A program made the translations under genes and the position numbers. A stretch of DNA of 64,000 nt from Flavobacterium aeripolare (GTDB lineage: Bacteria > Bacteroidota > Bacteroidia > Flavobacteriales > Flavobacteriaceae), in NCBI RefSeq assembly GCF_013294025.1, contig NZ_JABSNL010000004.1, positions 186,001 to 250,000 on the forward strand. Direction: 5' to 3'. This document shows positions 7,747 to 16,519 of this stretch, piece after piece (the stretch's first letter is position 1; each line of letters begins with the position of its first letter). A model generated the notes under the pieces. It ran no database searches. It had not been told where the DNA came from and saw only the letters and a program-made list of their open reading frames with translations.

Positions 7747-10069
7747 TACTATAATTCTATTCGCTTTACTACTACTAACTTCATCGGCAATTAAAGCACA
7801 GAAGGTAGTTCGATACGACTTGTATGTTAGAGATACCATAGTGAATTTTACAGGAAAAGAGAAAAGAGCTATTGCAGTCAATGGACAAATTCCAATGCCG
7901 ACTTTAACTTTTACAGAAGGGGATACTGCAGAAATTCATGTGTATAATGAATTGAAAGAAGGAACCTCTTTGCATTGGCACGGCTTGTATTTACCCAATA
8001 AAGAAGATGGTGTTCCTTATTTGACACAAATGCCTATAAAGCCAAGAACTGAGCATGTGTACCGATTCCCGATTGTTCAATCGGGTACGCATTGGTACCA
8101 CAGTCATAGCGGTTTGCAAGAGCAAATTGGGATGTATGGTTCTTTAATTTTAAAGAAAAAAGTAGACGATTCAACTTTTAGGAAAGGCATTGATGATCTT
8201 CCGCAAGTTCCCATTATTTTGAGTGAATGGACAGATTATAAACCAGAAAATGTGCATAGAATGTTGCACAATGCTTCAGATTGGTTTGCAATAAAAAAAG
8301 GAACGACACAAAGTTATGCCGAAGCCATTAAAGAGGGGCATTTTAAAACCAAATTAACCAACGAGTGGAAGCGAATGTTGGCGATGGATGTAAGCGATGT
8401 GTACTACGATAAGTTTTTGATTAATGGAAAAATGGAAAGTCAGTTATCACAATTTAAAGCAGGGGATAAAGTACGGTTACGCATTTCTAATGGTGGAGCC
8501 TCTTCTTATTTTTGGTTGACTTACGGGGGAGGGAAAATAACAGTGGTAGCCAATGATGGGAATGATGTTGATCCAATTGAAGTAGATCGATTAATTATTG
8601 GGGTATCTGAAACCTATGATGTGATTGTTACTGTTCCTGAAAAAGATACTTCCTATGCATTTTTAGCAACTCCGGAGGATAGAACAAAATCGACTTCAAT
8701 TTATATTGGAGAAGGTGAAAAAAAAGCCGCCGATCTTCTGCCAAAATTGAAATATTTTGAAGGAATGAAGATGATGAACAACATGATGAATATGGACGGT
8801 ACCATGGATGACATGGGAATGAGTATGAGCATGCAAAAAATGGATATGAATACCGTTATGTATCCAGAATTATCAGCAAGTGCAAACATGAAGATGGATG
8901 GTAAAATGGACCATTCCAAGATGAACATGAAACCAGAAGAAATGGATCATTCCAAAATGGACCATTCAGAGATGGGAATGACGTCTGATAAAGTGGATAT
9001 GAAGGACGCCAAAATGGATCATTCAAAAATGGACATGAGTTCAAAAAAATCCAAGATGGTAACATTGAATTACGGGATGCTCAAATCTCCAACAAAAACT
9101 ACGTTGCCAAAAGAGGCATCAGTTCGAGAGCTTCGTTTTGAACTGACAGGAAACATGAATCGTTACGTTTGGAGTATGGATAACAAAGTACTTTCAGAAA
9201 GTGACAAGATTTTAATCAAGAAAGGAGAAATTGTTCGCATCACTTTATACAACAATTCGATGATGCGTCATCCAATGCATTTACATGGTCATGATTTTAG
9301 AGTATTGAACGGAAAAGGGGATTATGCACCATTGAAAAACGTTCTAGATATTATGCCAATGGAAACCGATGTAATTGAATTTGAAGCCAATGCTGATGGT
9401 GATTGGTTCTTTCATTGTCATATTCTCTATCACATGATGGCGGGAATGAACAGGGTTTTTAGTTATGAAAACTCAGCACCAAATCCTCTGTTGCCAAATA
9501 AAGAGAAAGCATATAAGAAATTACAAGCCGAAAGTAACGAGCTTCATTTTATGGCCGAAAATGATTTTGCGACCAATGGAAATGATGGTCAAGCGATGTT
9601 ACAAAATGCAAGATGGAGTTTTGGAACCGAATGGCGATTAGGATATCATGATGAACATGGTTATGAATCTGAAACGCATATTGGGCGATACATTGGAAGA
9701 AATCAATGGTTTATGCCTTTTATAGGTTTTGATGCACGGTATCGAAAATTAGATCGTGGTGAAATAGAAGAAAATTTGTTTGGACAAAGTAGTACCAAAG
9801 ACAAAAGACTGCAAGTAAGTTTAGGATTTAATTATACGTTACCTCTATTAGTAGTAGCTCAAGCCGAAGTATACCATGATGGAAACGTTCGTTTTCAATT
9901 GATGCGTGAAGATATACCATTGACCAAAAGATTACGAATGGCATTCATGGTCAATACTGACAAAGAATATATGGGCGGGCTCAAATATATTGTCGGCAAA
10001 AATATGGGAATAACGACTCACTATGATAGCGATATGGGTGTAGGTTTTGGATTGAATTTGAATTATTAG
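7736..10069 (+). CDS. Multicopper oxidase (CopA type) fused to a C-terminal CopB-like barrel
   Basis: 777 aa. A signal peptide (to about AQ22) precedes three cupredoxin domains with all four copper motifs: HWHG near 80, HWYHSHSG near 118, HPMHLHGHDF near 511 and HCHILYHMMAGM near 559. Residues ~343-438 form a Met/His/Asp-rich linker with repeated MDHSKM units, as in Cu-binding CopA oxidases. From about residue 598 the protein goes on for ~180 residues that look like CopB, the outer-membrane copper protein: amphipathic strands (GTEWRLGYHDEHG, GFDARYRK) ending in an aromatic residue (GFGLNLNY). Fusing a periplasmic Cu+ oxidase to an outer-membrane barrel would tether the enzyme. The oxidase call is firm; the CopB call rests on pattern. 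Confidence 0.9.
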   Translation: MRNNTIILFALLLLTSSAIKAQKVVRYDLYVRDTIVNFTGKEKRAIAVNGQIPMPTLTFTEGDTAEIHVYNELKEGTSLHWHGLYLPNKEDGVPYLTQMPIKPRTEHVYRFPIVQSGTHWYHSHSGLQEQIGMYGSLILKKKVDDSTFRKGIDDLPQVPIILSEWTDYKPENVHRMLHNASDWFAIKKGTTQSYAEAIKEGHFKTKLTNEWKRMLAMDVSDVYYDKFLINGKMESQLSQFKAGDKVRLRISNGGASSYFWLTYGGGKITVVANDGNDVDPIEVDRLIIGVSETYDVIVTVPEKDTSYAFLATPEDRTKSTSIYIGEGEKKAADLLPKLKYFEGMKMMNNMMNMDGTMDDMGMSMSMQKMDMNTVMYPELSASANMKMDGKMDHSKMNMKPEEMDHSKMDHSEMGMTSDKVDMKDAKMDHSKMDMSSKKSKMVTLNYGMLKSPTKTTLPKEASVRELRFELTGNMNRYVWSMDNKVLSESDKILIKKGEIVRITLYNNSMMRHPMHLHGHDFRVLNGKGDYAPLKNVLDIMPMETDVIEFEANADGDWFFHCHILYHMMAGMNRVFSYENSAPNPLLPNKEKAYKKLQAESNELHFMAENDFATNGNDGQAMLQNARWSFGTEWRLGYHDEHGYESETHIGRYIGRNQWFMPFIGFDARYRKLDRGEIEENLFGQSSTKDKRLQVSLGFNYTLPLLVVAQAEVYHDGNVRFQLMREDIPLTKRLRMAFMVNTDKEYMGGLKYIVGKNMGITTHYDSDMGVGFGLNLNY

Positions 10070-10283
10070 ACTGTTTTTTCAATTTGTTTGATTGCGAAAT
10101 TTAAAATTGTAGTTAGTTTTAAGTTGAATTACTATCAGAAAAAAGCCGCTTTCTATTAAAGTGCGCTTTCGTAGTAAAAAAATATTGAATTAAGTTTTTA
10201 ATGCTATAGTCTAGTTATTAATTATTTAGAATTAATTTTTTAATGAGGCTGTAATTAATTTTGCATTCTCTTTTAAAAATTGC

Positions 10284-10313
10284 TTGCACAACTGGAAAAT
10301 AGTGCTACTTTTG
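10284..10313 (+). promoter_or_regulatory. Promoter of tRNA-Glu
   Basis: A -33 TTG (10284-10286) and a -7 TACTTTTG (10306-10313), separated by 19 bases, match the Bacteroidota sigma-A pattern TTG-N17-23-TAnnTTTG. The tRNA begins 20 bases downstream. Confidence 0.75.
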
Positions 10314-10333
10314 CACCCGCAATAGAAAAGCAA

Positions 10334-10405
10334 GGCCCGTTCGTCTATCGGTTAGGACGCATGGTTTTCATCCATGTAAGAGCGGTTCGATTCCGCTACG
10401 GGCTA
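10334..10405 (+). tRNA. tRNA-Glu (anticodon UUC)
   Basis: The cloverleaf can be folded by eye. The acceptor GGCCCGT pairs with ACGGGCT, the anticodon stem ATGG/CCAT encloses loop TTTTCAT with anticodon TTC, and the T-arm reads GCGGTTCGATTCCGC. CCA is not encoded. It is a single tRNA with its own promoter and a downstream hairpin terminator. Confidence 0.95.
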
Positions 10406-10499
10406 CAAAATTCTATTACGTAGAATAATTTTTTTAAATAAAAATAGTTCGGTAGTAAAAGATGTAAGTTGTTTAACTTACCTATTGCAAATTAAAGAT

Positions 10500-10536
10500 A
10501 AGCCTCGAAAACGAACTGTTTTTGAGGCTTTTTTTT
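10500..10536 (+). terminator. Rho-independent terminator after tRNA-Glu
   Basis: AAGCCTC (10500-10506) pairs with GAGGCTT (10524-10530), extended inward by GAAAA/TTTTT, followed by a T run. It lies inside an open frame that runs upstream of the MOSC gene, which shows that this extension is not translated. Confidence 0.85.
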
Positions 10537-10586
10537 GCTTGCTCCACAATCCCTTTTTTGTAAATTTGAGCAAAAATAAAAACCTT

Positions 10587-11411
10587 ATGTTACTACTTTC
10601 TGAAATTTGGATCTATCCAATAAAATCTTTAGGCGGAATCAGTCTTGATGCTGCTACTGTTTTACAACGTGGTTTAGAGCACGATCGCCGATGGATGCTA
10701 GTAGATGAGCAAGGATTGTTTTTGTCACAGAGAACGACGCCAGAACTAGCTTTATTTAATACGGCTATTGAAGGTGCGCACTTAGTGATTTCGCATAAAT
10801 CAAATAGTCATGAAGCTGTAAAAATAGATTTGTTTCCGGTATTTACCGCGGTTAGTGAAAAATGTACTGCTGTAGTTTGGGAGGATAGCGTTGAATCTTA
10901 CGAAGTGGGTGCAGCAGTTTCAGATTGGTTTTCTACTATTTTAAATCGAAAGGTACGATTGGTATACATGCCTGAGGACAGTACCCGACAGGTAGATCCT
11001 AAATATGCAGTGACTACAGGAGATATTACTTCTTTCTCAGATGGATTTCCCTATTTAATTATTGGTCAATTATCATTAGACGATCTAAATGCTCGTATGG
11101 CATCACCTATTACCATCAAACGTTTCCGACCTAATTTTGTTTTCACTGGTGGAGCTGCTTATCAAGAAGAGACATTCAAGCATTTTAAAATTGGTTCTGT
11201 ATCATTTTTTGGTACAAATGCATGCGAGCGTTGTGTATTAACTACCGTGGATCCAGAGACCGGAGTTATTGCAGGTAAAGAGCCATTGTTTACATTGTCG
11301 AAATATAAAAGATCAGGAAAGAATGTAATCTTTGGTCAAAATGTTATTGCTACAATCTTAGGTAAGATTAAGGTAGGTAACGAAATTACTTTTCCCAATA
11401 AGGATATTTAG
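10587..11411 (+). CDS. MOSC domain protein
   Basis: 274 aa from the ATG at 10587; the longer open frame to 10485 crosses a terminator and is rejected. The N-terminal MOSC beta-barrel (LSEIWIYPIKSLGG, then LEHDRRWMLVDE) is followed by the MOSC domain with the conserved Cys region NACERCVLTTVDPETG. MOSC proteins carry sulfur or the molybdenum cofactor; those with this two-domain layout (YcbX-like, mARC-like) reduce N-hydroxylated compounds with a Moco-bound Cys. Substrate here is unknown. It is a single-gene unit with a terminator just downstream. Confidence 0.9.
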   Translation: MLLLSEIWIYPIKSLGGISLDAATVLQRGLEHDRRWMLVDEQGLFLSQRTTPELALFNTAIEGAHLVISHKSNSHEAVKIDLFPVFTAVSEKCTAVVWEDSVESYEVGAAVSDWFSTILNRKVRLVYMPEDSTRQVDPKYAVTTGDITSFSDGFPYLIIGQLSLDDLNARMASPITIKRFRPNFVFTGGAAYQEETFKHFKIGSVSFFGTNACERCVLTTVDPETGVIAGKEPLFTLSKYKRSGKNVIFGQNVIATILGKIKVGNEITFPNKDI

Positions 11412-11449
11412 ATATAGAGAAGTAGTAATACAGTATATATAATAAAATT

Positions 11450-11479
11450 AAGTCATGATAAATTCATGGCTTTTTTTTG
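11450..11479 (+). terminator. Terminator after the MOSC gene
   Basis: AAGTCATGA (11450-11458) pairs with TCATGGCTT (11464-11472) with one G-U pair, followed by a run of T. Confidence 0.8.
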
Positions 11480-11668
11480 TTTAAGTATTTGTTTTATAGT
11501 CGATTAATGGTTTTAATCTTCCCTTTGTCTACACTTACGGTTCACTCACCGAAAAATGGAGAATTAAAGCGTAAAGAGGTTGTAAATTAGTAAAAGAGAT
11601 CAAGGAAATATGATTTAATTACTAACTGATTTTGGAATTTAAAAGTTTCAAAAATAAAACACAACATT

Positions 11669-12169
11669 ATGAAAACGAATATCTTATACATTTTTTTAGC
11701 TTTATCATCACTTTTAATGTTTAACTCATGTGCTTCTGATGCGATGGATATCATCACTGAAAAGACTTCTGCTAAATCGGTCTATTATAGTTATAATTCT
11801 GATGAGCTTAAAACTATCGAATTAATTAATGACCATAGAGAAAGTGTAGGGTTAAATAGATTAGAAAGAATTAGTTTTCTATCTGTAACAGCAGATGACC
11901 ATACAGGGTATATGATTGAGAATGCTGTAGCAAGCCACGACGGATTTGCAGAGCGTTGTGATGAAGTTATTAAAACTGTTGCTGCTTTAAAAGTAGGGGA
12001 GAATGTTGCCTTCAATTATAACAAGCCTACAAAGGCATTTAACGCATGGTTAGAAAGTGCAAGACACAAAGTAAATATCGAAGGTAATTTTACGCATATT
12101 GGAGTGGCAATTAAAAAATGTGAAACCACTGGTAAAAAGTACTATACTACAATTTTTGCTAAAATCTAG
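11669..12169 (+). CDS. CAP (SCP/PR-1-like) domain lipoprotein
   Basis: 166 aa. The signal peptide ends at a lipobox-like FNSC (Cys21). The CAP fold is recognisable from TIELINDHRESVGL, the HTGYM region, KVGENVAFNYN and NIEGNFTHIGVAI, the last being the conserved CAP motif block. Bacterial CAP proteins are exported, and functions vary; none can be fixed here. It converges on the phosphotransferase gene with only 9 bases between stops and no visible terminator. Confidence 0.85.
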   Translation: MKTNILYIFLALSSLLMFNSCASDAMDIITEKTSAKSVYYSYNSDELKTIELINDHRESVGLNRLERISFLSVTADDHTGYMIENAVASHDGFAERCDEVIKTVAALKVGENVAFNYNKPTKAFNAWLESARHKVNIEGNFTHIGVAIKKCETTGKKYYTTIFAKI

Positions 12170-12178
12170 TCACTGTTC

Positions 12179-13168
12179 TTAGTTGATAATCGCAATATGA
12201 TATTCCAACCACGATTTCAATCGGGCTACGTACAATAATTCTAAATAGTTTTCAGTTAAAAACACATTAGACCAATCAAATCGTTGCGATTGTACGCCGA
12301 GGTAAAAAATCCAAACCGCCGCTGCAGCTTCAGGAATTAAACCTATTTCCTTATTAGTTAATTCTCTTACGTTCTGATAGCCTTTTAAAAATGCCACTTT
12401 CTTTATTTCATATTCGTTTTTATCGTTTTCAATATGAAATAATTGCTTGCAAAAATAGGCTACGTCTAATATTAGTGGCCCTTTACCACAAAAGTCAAAA
12501 TCAAATAAGGTAATTTGGTTGTCCTCAGTGATACTCATGTTGTCGTACCAAATATCCAAATGTATAATTCCTGTCGAAACCTTTGAATAATCAATACTTT
12601 CAAGAGTTTGTTTTAAGGTATCGCAAACAGTTTTTATATATTGCATTTCTAGATTCTCTACCGGAAAATGTTGTAATGTTAGTTCGTAAGGTTTTTGTAA
12701 TAAACTTTCAGAATTATACGTAATTCGGTTGCAGCTTTTGTCTACTGTAGTTTGGTGAATTTTCCCCATCATTTCCCCAATTTTAAAACAAGTTTCAGTA
12801 TTCATAAACCTCATTTTTCCGCCTTCGGCAAAAGAGAAAAGTACCGCATGACGCAATCCTTCGGGCGCATTAATATCTTGGATAAATTGCTTATTTCGAT
12901 CAGCAATAGGGTATGAGATGCCAATGTTATTTTGCTTTAAATACAACAGCAAATCCATTTCAGCTTCTATTTCGCGCTTAGAACGCCAATTATAGCAATA
13001 CACTCTCAGCACATATTTATGATCGTCATCAGTAATGAAATACGTATGGTTGATGCCTGTTCTAAACAATTTGCAAATTGCATTCGGACTCAAATTGTAT
13101 TTTTCGATAGCGAATTGTCCAAGTGCAGTTGCGGAGAGTGTAGTGCTAGTAACTGGAAAATGGGTCAT
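12179..13168 (-). CDS. APH-family phosphotransferase (kinase-like)
   Basis: 329 aa from the ATG at 13168; an 11-residue extension upstream is possible but less likely. The kinase-like fold shows an N-lobe (YVLRVYCYNW), the catalytic loop HLDIWYDN with the HxDxxxxN pattern, and the metal-binding LFDFDFCGKG. This places it in the aminoglycoside phosphotransferase/choline kinase/homoserine kinase II superfamily. Nothing in the sequence or the neighbours identifies the substrate, so it should not be read as a resistance gene. Confidence 0.85.
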   Translation of the reverse strand: MTHFPVTSTTLSATALGQFAIEKYNLSPNAICKLFRTGINHTYFITDDDHKYVLRVYCYNWRSKREIEAEMDLLLYLKQNNIGISYPIADRNKQFIQDINAPEGLRHAVLFSFAEGGKMRFMNTETCFKIGEMMGKIHQTTVDKSCNRITYNSESLLQKPYELTLQHFPVENLEMQYIKTVCDTLKQTLESIDYSKVSTGIIHLDIWYDNMSITEDNQITLFDFDFCGKGPLILDVAYFCKQLFHIENDKNEYEIKKVAFLKGYQNVRELTNKEIGLIPEAAAAVWIFYLGVQSQRFDWSNVFLTENYLELLYVARLKSWLEYHIAIIN

Positions 13169-13235
13169 GTTGTGGTTTTTAGTGGAGCACAAAGGTATCA
13201 TTTGAGGATTGATAATAAGTCTTACAGCTGCTCAA

Positions 13236-13418
13236 TCAATCTTTTTTGTCTTGTTGTTCGGTTTGATTTTGCTTTTGGTGCGGCAAGCTGTCGCCTACAT
13301 TCATTCCGGAAGCCATTCCGATCATAAAAGCGGTTAGGACTACCATAATTTTTCTTTTAGCCCAAAGAATAGGGTGCGTAGATTGCTCTAAACGCGATTT
13401 TTTTTTCTGTTTATACAT
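13236..13418 (-). CDS. Small predicted membrane protein, unknown
   Basis: 60 aa if the second ATG (13418) is used, 72 aa from the first (13454). A basic N-terminus (MYKQKKKSRLEQ) leads into one membrane segment (MVVLTAFMIGMASG) and a polar Gln/Asp/Lys tail. The charge pattern suggests a real single-pass protein with its N-terminus in the cytoplasm, and it lies in line with minus-strand genes on both sides. I do not recognise it. It could be a chance frame. Confidence 0.5.
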   Translation of the reverse strand: MYKQKKKSRLEQSTHPILWAKRKIMVVLTAFMIGMASGMNVGDSLPHQKQNQTEQQDKKD

Positions 13419-13492
13419 GATGTAATTTGTAAATGATGGAACATTTGATAGCATCGTTATGCCATAAAAAGCATAAACACTTAGAAAATTTT

Positions 13493-13861
13493 CTAAGCGA
13501 TGTATAAACTAGAGAGTGCGTTACGAGAATTAAGGGTCTCGTTTAAAAATAGGTTTTGGGCAATAGAAGAAACGATTTTTTGAAACAGTTGTCTTCTGAT
13601 TTTTAAGATATCCGGAAGACTTAGACTGAAGCTAATTGCAAATTGAAGGTAGGTAATCGGAATCGAAATTACCGATTGTACCGCTAGAATTTGCTTGAAA
13701 TAGACTGTTTTTGAGCGAGCTGTTTTTGCATCGCTACTGACAATTGCATTCGAAAAGTGATACTGTTCAACCGAATTAATAGGAGAAACCAAAGCACCAT
13801 CGTTTACCATCAAGCCAAAAGCAAGAAAGAGCGCAATAAGATATTTTAGTTGTTTGATCAA
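13493..13861 (-). CDS. Hypothetical exported protein
   Basis: 122 aa from a TTG start. The N-terminus looks like a signal peptide (QLKYLIALFLAFGLMV), followed by a polar stretch and a hydrophobic or amphipathic middle (QSVISIPITYLQFAISFSLSL). I cannot assign a family. The signal-like start, the length and the strand shared with its neighbours favour a real gene; the TTG start and lack of family keep confidence moderate. Confidence 0.5.
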   Translation of the reverse strand: MIKQLKYLIALFLAFGLMVNDGALVSPINSVEQYHFSNAIVSSDAKTARSKTVYFKQILAVQSVISIPITYLQFAISFSLSLPDILKIRRQLFQKIVSSIAQNLFLNETLNSRNALSSLYIA

Positions 13862-13945
13862 TTGATGGTTCTAAAGTTAGAGCGAATATAAGTGTTTTTG
13901 TATTTATATAATAAAGACCTACAAGGTAATAGGTTTGTGATTATT

Positions 13946-13985
13946 CAAAAAAAAGAATCTACCTCAATTAAGAGGTAGATTCTTT
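13946..13985 (-). terminator. Terminator overlapping the 3' end of the XRE gene
   Basis: On the minus strand AAAGAATCTACCTC pairs perfectly with GAGGTAGATTCTTT across a short loop, followed by a T run. The stem includes the last codons of the regulator at 13968-14183. Confidence 0.8.
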
Positions 13986-14183
13986 TACATATTCCATAAT
14001 GTCTCCTGGTTGACATTCTAAAATTTCGCAAATTAATTCGAGTGTAGAAAAACGAATTGCTTTGGCTTTTCCTGTTTTTAAAATAGAGAGGTTTGCGGTG
14101 GTGATGCCAATTCTTTCAGCAAGCTCATTAGAGCGCATTTTTCTTTTTGCAAGCATCACATCAACGTTTATTACTATAGCCAT
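13968..14183 (-). CDS. XRE-family small HTH regulator
   Basis: 71 aa, almost entirely one helix-turn-helix domain (LAERIGITTANLSILKTGKAKAIRFSTL) of the YozG/Cro type. It lies 2 bp after the DUF2975 membrane gene in the same direction. XRE-DUF2975 pairs of this kind are common in Firmicutes and Bacteroidota. The usual reading is a regulator whose membrane partner senses or modulates something, but the signal is unknown. Confidence 0.9.
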   Translation of the reverse strand: MAIVINVDVMLAKRKMRSNELAERIGITTANLSILKTGKAKAIRFSTLELICEILECQPGDIMEYVKESTS

Positions 14184-14185
14184 AA

Positions 14186-14701
14186 TTATACTGTTAGTTC
14201 GTTTTCGTCTTTAAGATTTTTTGCGATTTTAAATACTTCACTTAATACCATAAAAAATAATGCTATTATAATTACAGGAAAATTTAAACCTATGTAATTC
14301 AAATTAACAGGGGTGTTTCCTATTTTTATAAGATAGATTATTTTAATAAATAAAATAGGTGTGCCTTTTAATATTGTTGATAAAATTAGACTTTTCCCTA
14401 TTTTATTTAAAAGTAAAATAACTTGATGGTCAAAAATTTTATTTTCCATGAATAAAAAGACAACTTTTCTAAGTAGATAAATACTATAGATAAATATAAA
14501 AGAGCTTACTGTGATAAGACTGAAAACGATTTTTGAATTTACATCAATTATTGATAAATCGATATTTTCTATTTCATACGGCTTTTGAATTTTATAATTA
14601 AAAAGTATTTTGCTTAATTTAACAGATACAAGGAAAGTGGAAAAGATAGATGCGAAGAAAAATAAATTAATAAAGAATTTTAAATAGGTTAATTTTTTCA
14701 T
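14186..14701 (-). CDS. DUF2975 membrane protein
   Basis: 171 aa with four predicted membrane segments: ~8-30 (FFINLFFFASIFSTFLV), ~58-80, ~98-122 and ~133-158. Together with the adjacent XRE regulator it matches the DUF2975 pattern. It is first in the two-gene unit, so its promoter must lie in the very AT-rich stretch above 14701. Function is unknown. Confidence 0.8.
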   Translation of the reverse strand: MKKLTYLKFFINLFFFASIFSTFLVSVKLSKILFNYKIQKPYEIENIDLSIIDVNSKIVFSLITVSSFIFIYSIYLLRKVVFLFMENKIFDHQVILLLNKIGKSLILSTILKGTPILFIKIIYLIKIGNTPVNLNYIGLNFPVIIIALFFMVLSEVFKIAKNLKDENELTV

Positions 14702-14819
14702 GATTATGTTTTTTAGGTTTTATAATTCATGACAAACATAATAATTAATTATCGATAAACAATAATAAAATAATATAAAACAATATTTTTTTATTTTATG
14801 CGGAATTTTAAAATCACTT

Positions 14820-15989
14820 TCATTTGTTTTTTTGGCGTAAAGCCAATAATCCAAAAATAGGACCAATTGCCAGACAAGAGAAAATCAAACTACTGTTAGT
14901 CAACAATTGTAACGAACTAACTAATTGGATGCTAACTATTGTTATGGCAAATCCAATACTGTTTACCAAGGTAAGCGCTGTGCCTTTTACTTCGGCGGGA
15001 GCGTTTTGTGCTACTAGTGTAGAAAGCAAGGGTGAATCAGCAACTACGGCCATGCCCCAAAATAGTAGGAAAGTAATAAATAGTGTAGCTGAAGGTTGGT
15101 TGAATAGTAATGGCGAAATAAGACAGCAAATACAAGACAATAATAAAGCAATGGTAGCTATTTTTTTGGTTCCAAAACTTTCTGATAAATAACCACTTAA
15201 AATGCAAGCTAGTCCGCCAATACCAATGATAATAAAAGATAGAATAGGAACATTGAACTGTGCTTCGGGATGTAGGTTGGAGTAAGCGGTAAGCATCAAC
15301 GGAGTGAAAGCCCAAAAAGCATAGAGTTCCCACATATGACCAAAGTAGCCAAAGGCAGCAGTGCGTAAATTTTTATTTTCGAAAATTCCAAAGGAGGCTT
15401 TGATGTTGACTCCTTGACTTGGTTTTCTAAAAGGGCCGTCAGGAACTAAAAACGCCATCATCAAACCACCTAAAATAGCGAGCCCAGCAGTGCAAAGAAT
15501 AACAAGTTCCCACGGAAGTCCTGAAGTCATACCCTTTAGGAAATGCGGAAAAGCAGTTCCTAAAACGAGTGCGCCAACTAAAAACCCTAGTGATTTCCCT
15601 AGCCCTTTTTCGAAATAATCAGCGGCAATTTTCATTCCTACAGGATAGATTCCGGCTAGGAAGAAACCGGTCAAAAACCGAATGCTTAACATGCTTGCTA
15701 GATTATTACCGTCCCATAGAATCCCAAGGTTGCATGCGGCACCAAGTAAAGCACTAATTAAAAACACTTTTGAAGGCGAAAACCGATCGGCAATCGCTAA
15801 TAATGCAAAGACTAATGTTCCTAGGATGAAGCCAAATTGCACCGCTGAGGTCAAGTAGCTCACAACACTTGGGTTGAGGTTAAAATGCAATACCAAATCA
15901 CTCATGATGGCATTGCTAGCAAACCAAAGAGAGGTGCAGCAAAATTGAGCGATAACAATTATAGGGAGAACGTTTTTTAAGGGTTTCAT
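14820..15989 (-). CDS. MFS transporter
   Basis: 389 aa with about twelve membrane segments in two halves. Features include SSLWFASNAIM in the first helix, a loop-2-like motif (LAIADRFSPSKVFLIS) matching the MFS motif A position, and a central cytoplasmic loop near residues 190-205. It resembles the CynX/NimT or AraJ-like MFS groups, but no substrate can be read from the sequence. It forms its own unit. Confidence 0.85.
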   Translation of the reverse strand: MKPLKNVLPIIVIAQFCCTSLWFASNAIMSDLVLHFNLNPSVVSYLTSAVQFGFILGTLVFALLAIADRFSPSKVFLISALLGAACNLGILWDGNNLASMLSIRFLTGFFLAGIYPVGMKIAADYFEKGLGKSLGFLVGALVLGTAFPHFLKGMTSGLPWELVILCTAGLAILGGLMMAFLVPDGPFRKPSQGVNIKASFGIFENKNLRTAAFGYFGHMWELYAFWAFTPLMLTAYSNLHPEAQFNVPILSFIIIGIGGLACILSGYLSESFGTKKIATIALLLSCICCLISPLLFNQPSATLFITFLLFWGMAVVADSPLLSTLVAQNAPAEVKGTALTLVNSIGFAITIVSIQLVSSLQLLTNSSLIFSCLAIGPIFGLLALRQKNK

Positions 15990-16232
15990 TTACTTATGTT
16001 TTACAGCCTTTTTAAAGTAGGAAAGCAAAATTAAAGTTTTATTTACGATTGAGCCTTTTATTTAATATTCTTTTGGCTTTATGGTTTAACTAGAATATGT
16101 CTAGCTTAAAAAAATCATTGCGAGGAACGAAATGATTAAGGCTGAAAAGTCACAATTTATAAAAGGATATTTCACGAATTAGAAATTAGTTATCTTCATT
16201 AACTGGATAAATAGTGCATAAAAATGAAATAT

Positions 16233-16250
16233 TGTACATAAATTTGTACA
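16233..16250 (+). promoter_or_regulatory. Double TGTACA operator of the yefM-yoeB module
   Basis: Two TGTACA hexamers at 16233-16238 and 16245-16250 lie 12 bp apart centre to centre, 14 bp before the antitoxin ATG. As I recall, the E. coli YefM-YoeB complex binds two palindromes with exactly this core and spacing. The site is therefore very likely the autorepression operator. Confidence 0.75.
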
Positions 16251-16263
16251 AAATATAGTAATT

Positions 16264-16518
16264 ATGGTAGTCACAAATATTTCAGATTTCAGAAAAGATA
16301 TTAAATCGTATTTTGATAGAGTTTCAATTAACTTTGAAACGCTAATTATCAACCGCGGAAAAGATTCAGGAATCGTTGTTATTTCATTGGAAGAATACAA
16401 TTCGTTAATGGCAACAAATTATGAATTGTCGACCAGAGCAAACGAGAGAAGATTAGATTCGGCAATTGAAAAATTAAAGAATGGAAACTCGTTTTCTAAA
16501 GACCTAATTGAGGACTAA
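16264..16518 (+). CDS. yefM: Antitoxin, Phd/YefM family
   Basis: 84 aa. The N-terminal Phd/YefM fold is clear (NISDFRKDIKSYFDRV, then GIVVISLEEYNSLM). The C-terminal tail (LDSAIEKLKNGNSFSK) is the toxin-wrapping helix. The antitoxin binds YoeB and, with it, represses its own promoter through the TGTACA sites just upstream. One base separates its stop from the toxin ATG. Confidence 0.92.
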   Translation: MVVTNISDFRKDIKSYFDRVSINFETLIINRGKDSGIVVISLEEYNSLMATNYELSTRANERRLDSAIEKLKNGNSFSKDLIED

Positions 16519-16519
16519 A

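Noticed and set aside
8701..9065. Minus-strand frames opposite the Met-rich linker of the oxidase
   Set aside because: They arise because the repetitive ATG/GAC-rich codons leave the antisense frames free of stops; composition is not protein-like.
10070..10200. Possible terminator after the copper cluster (AAAGCCGCTTTC region)
   Set aside because: The stem is interrupted by bulges and has no T run directly after it.
10485..10586. 34-codon N-terminal extension of the MOSC gene
   Set aside because: It crosses a clear terminator hairpin of tRNA-Glu and its translation is unlike MOSC proteins; the ATG at 10587 begins the family pattern.
12179..13168. Antibiotic-resistance reading of the APH-family gene
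   Set aside because: The fold is shared with many metabolic kinases and nothing here points to an aminoglycoside substrate.
16179..16400. 73-residue minus-strand frame over the antitoxin
   Set aside because: It is antisense to a well-supported yefM gene and its operator.
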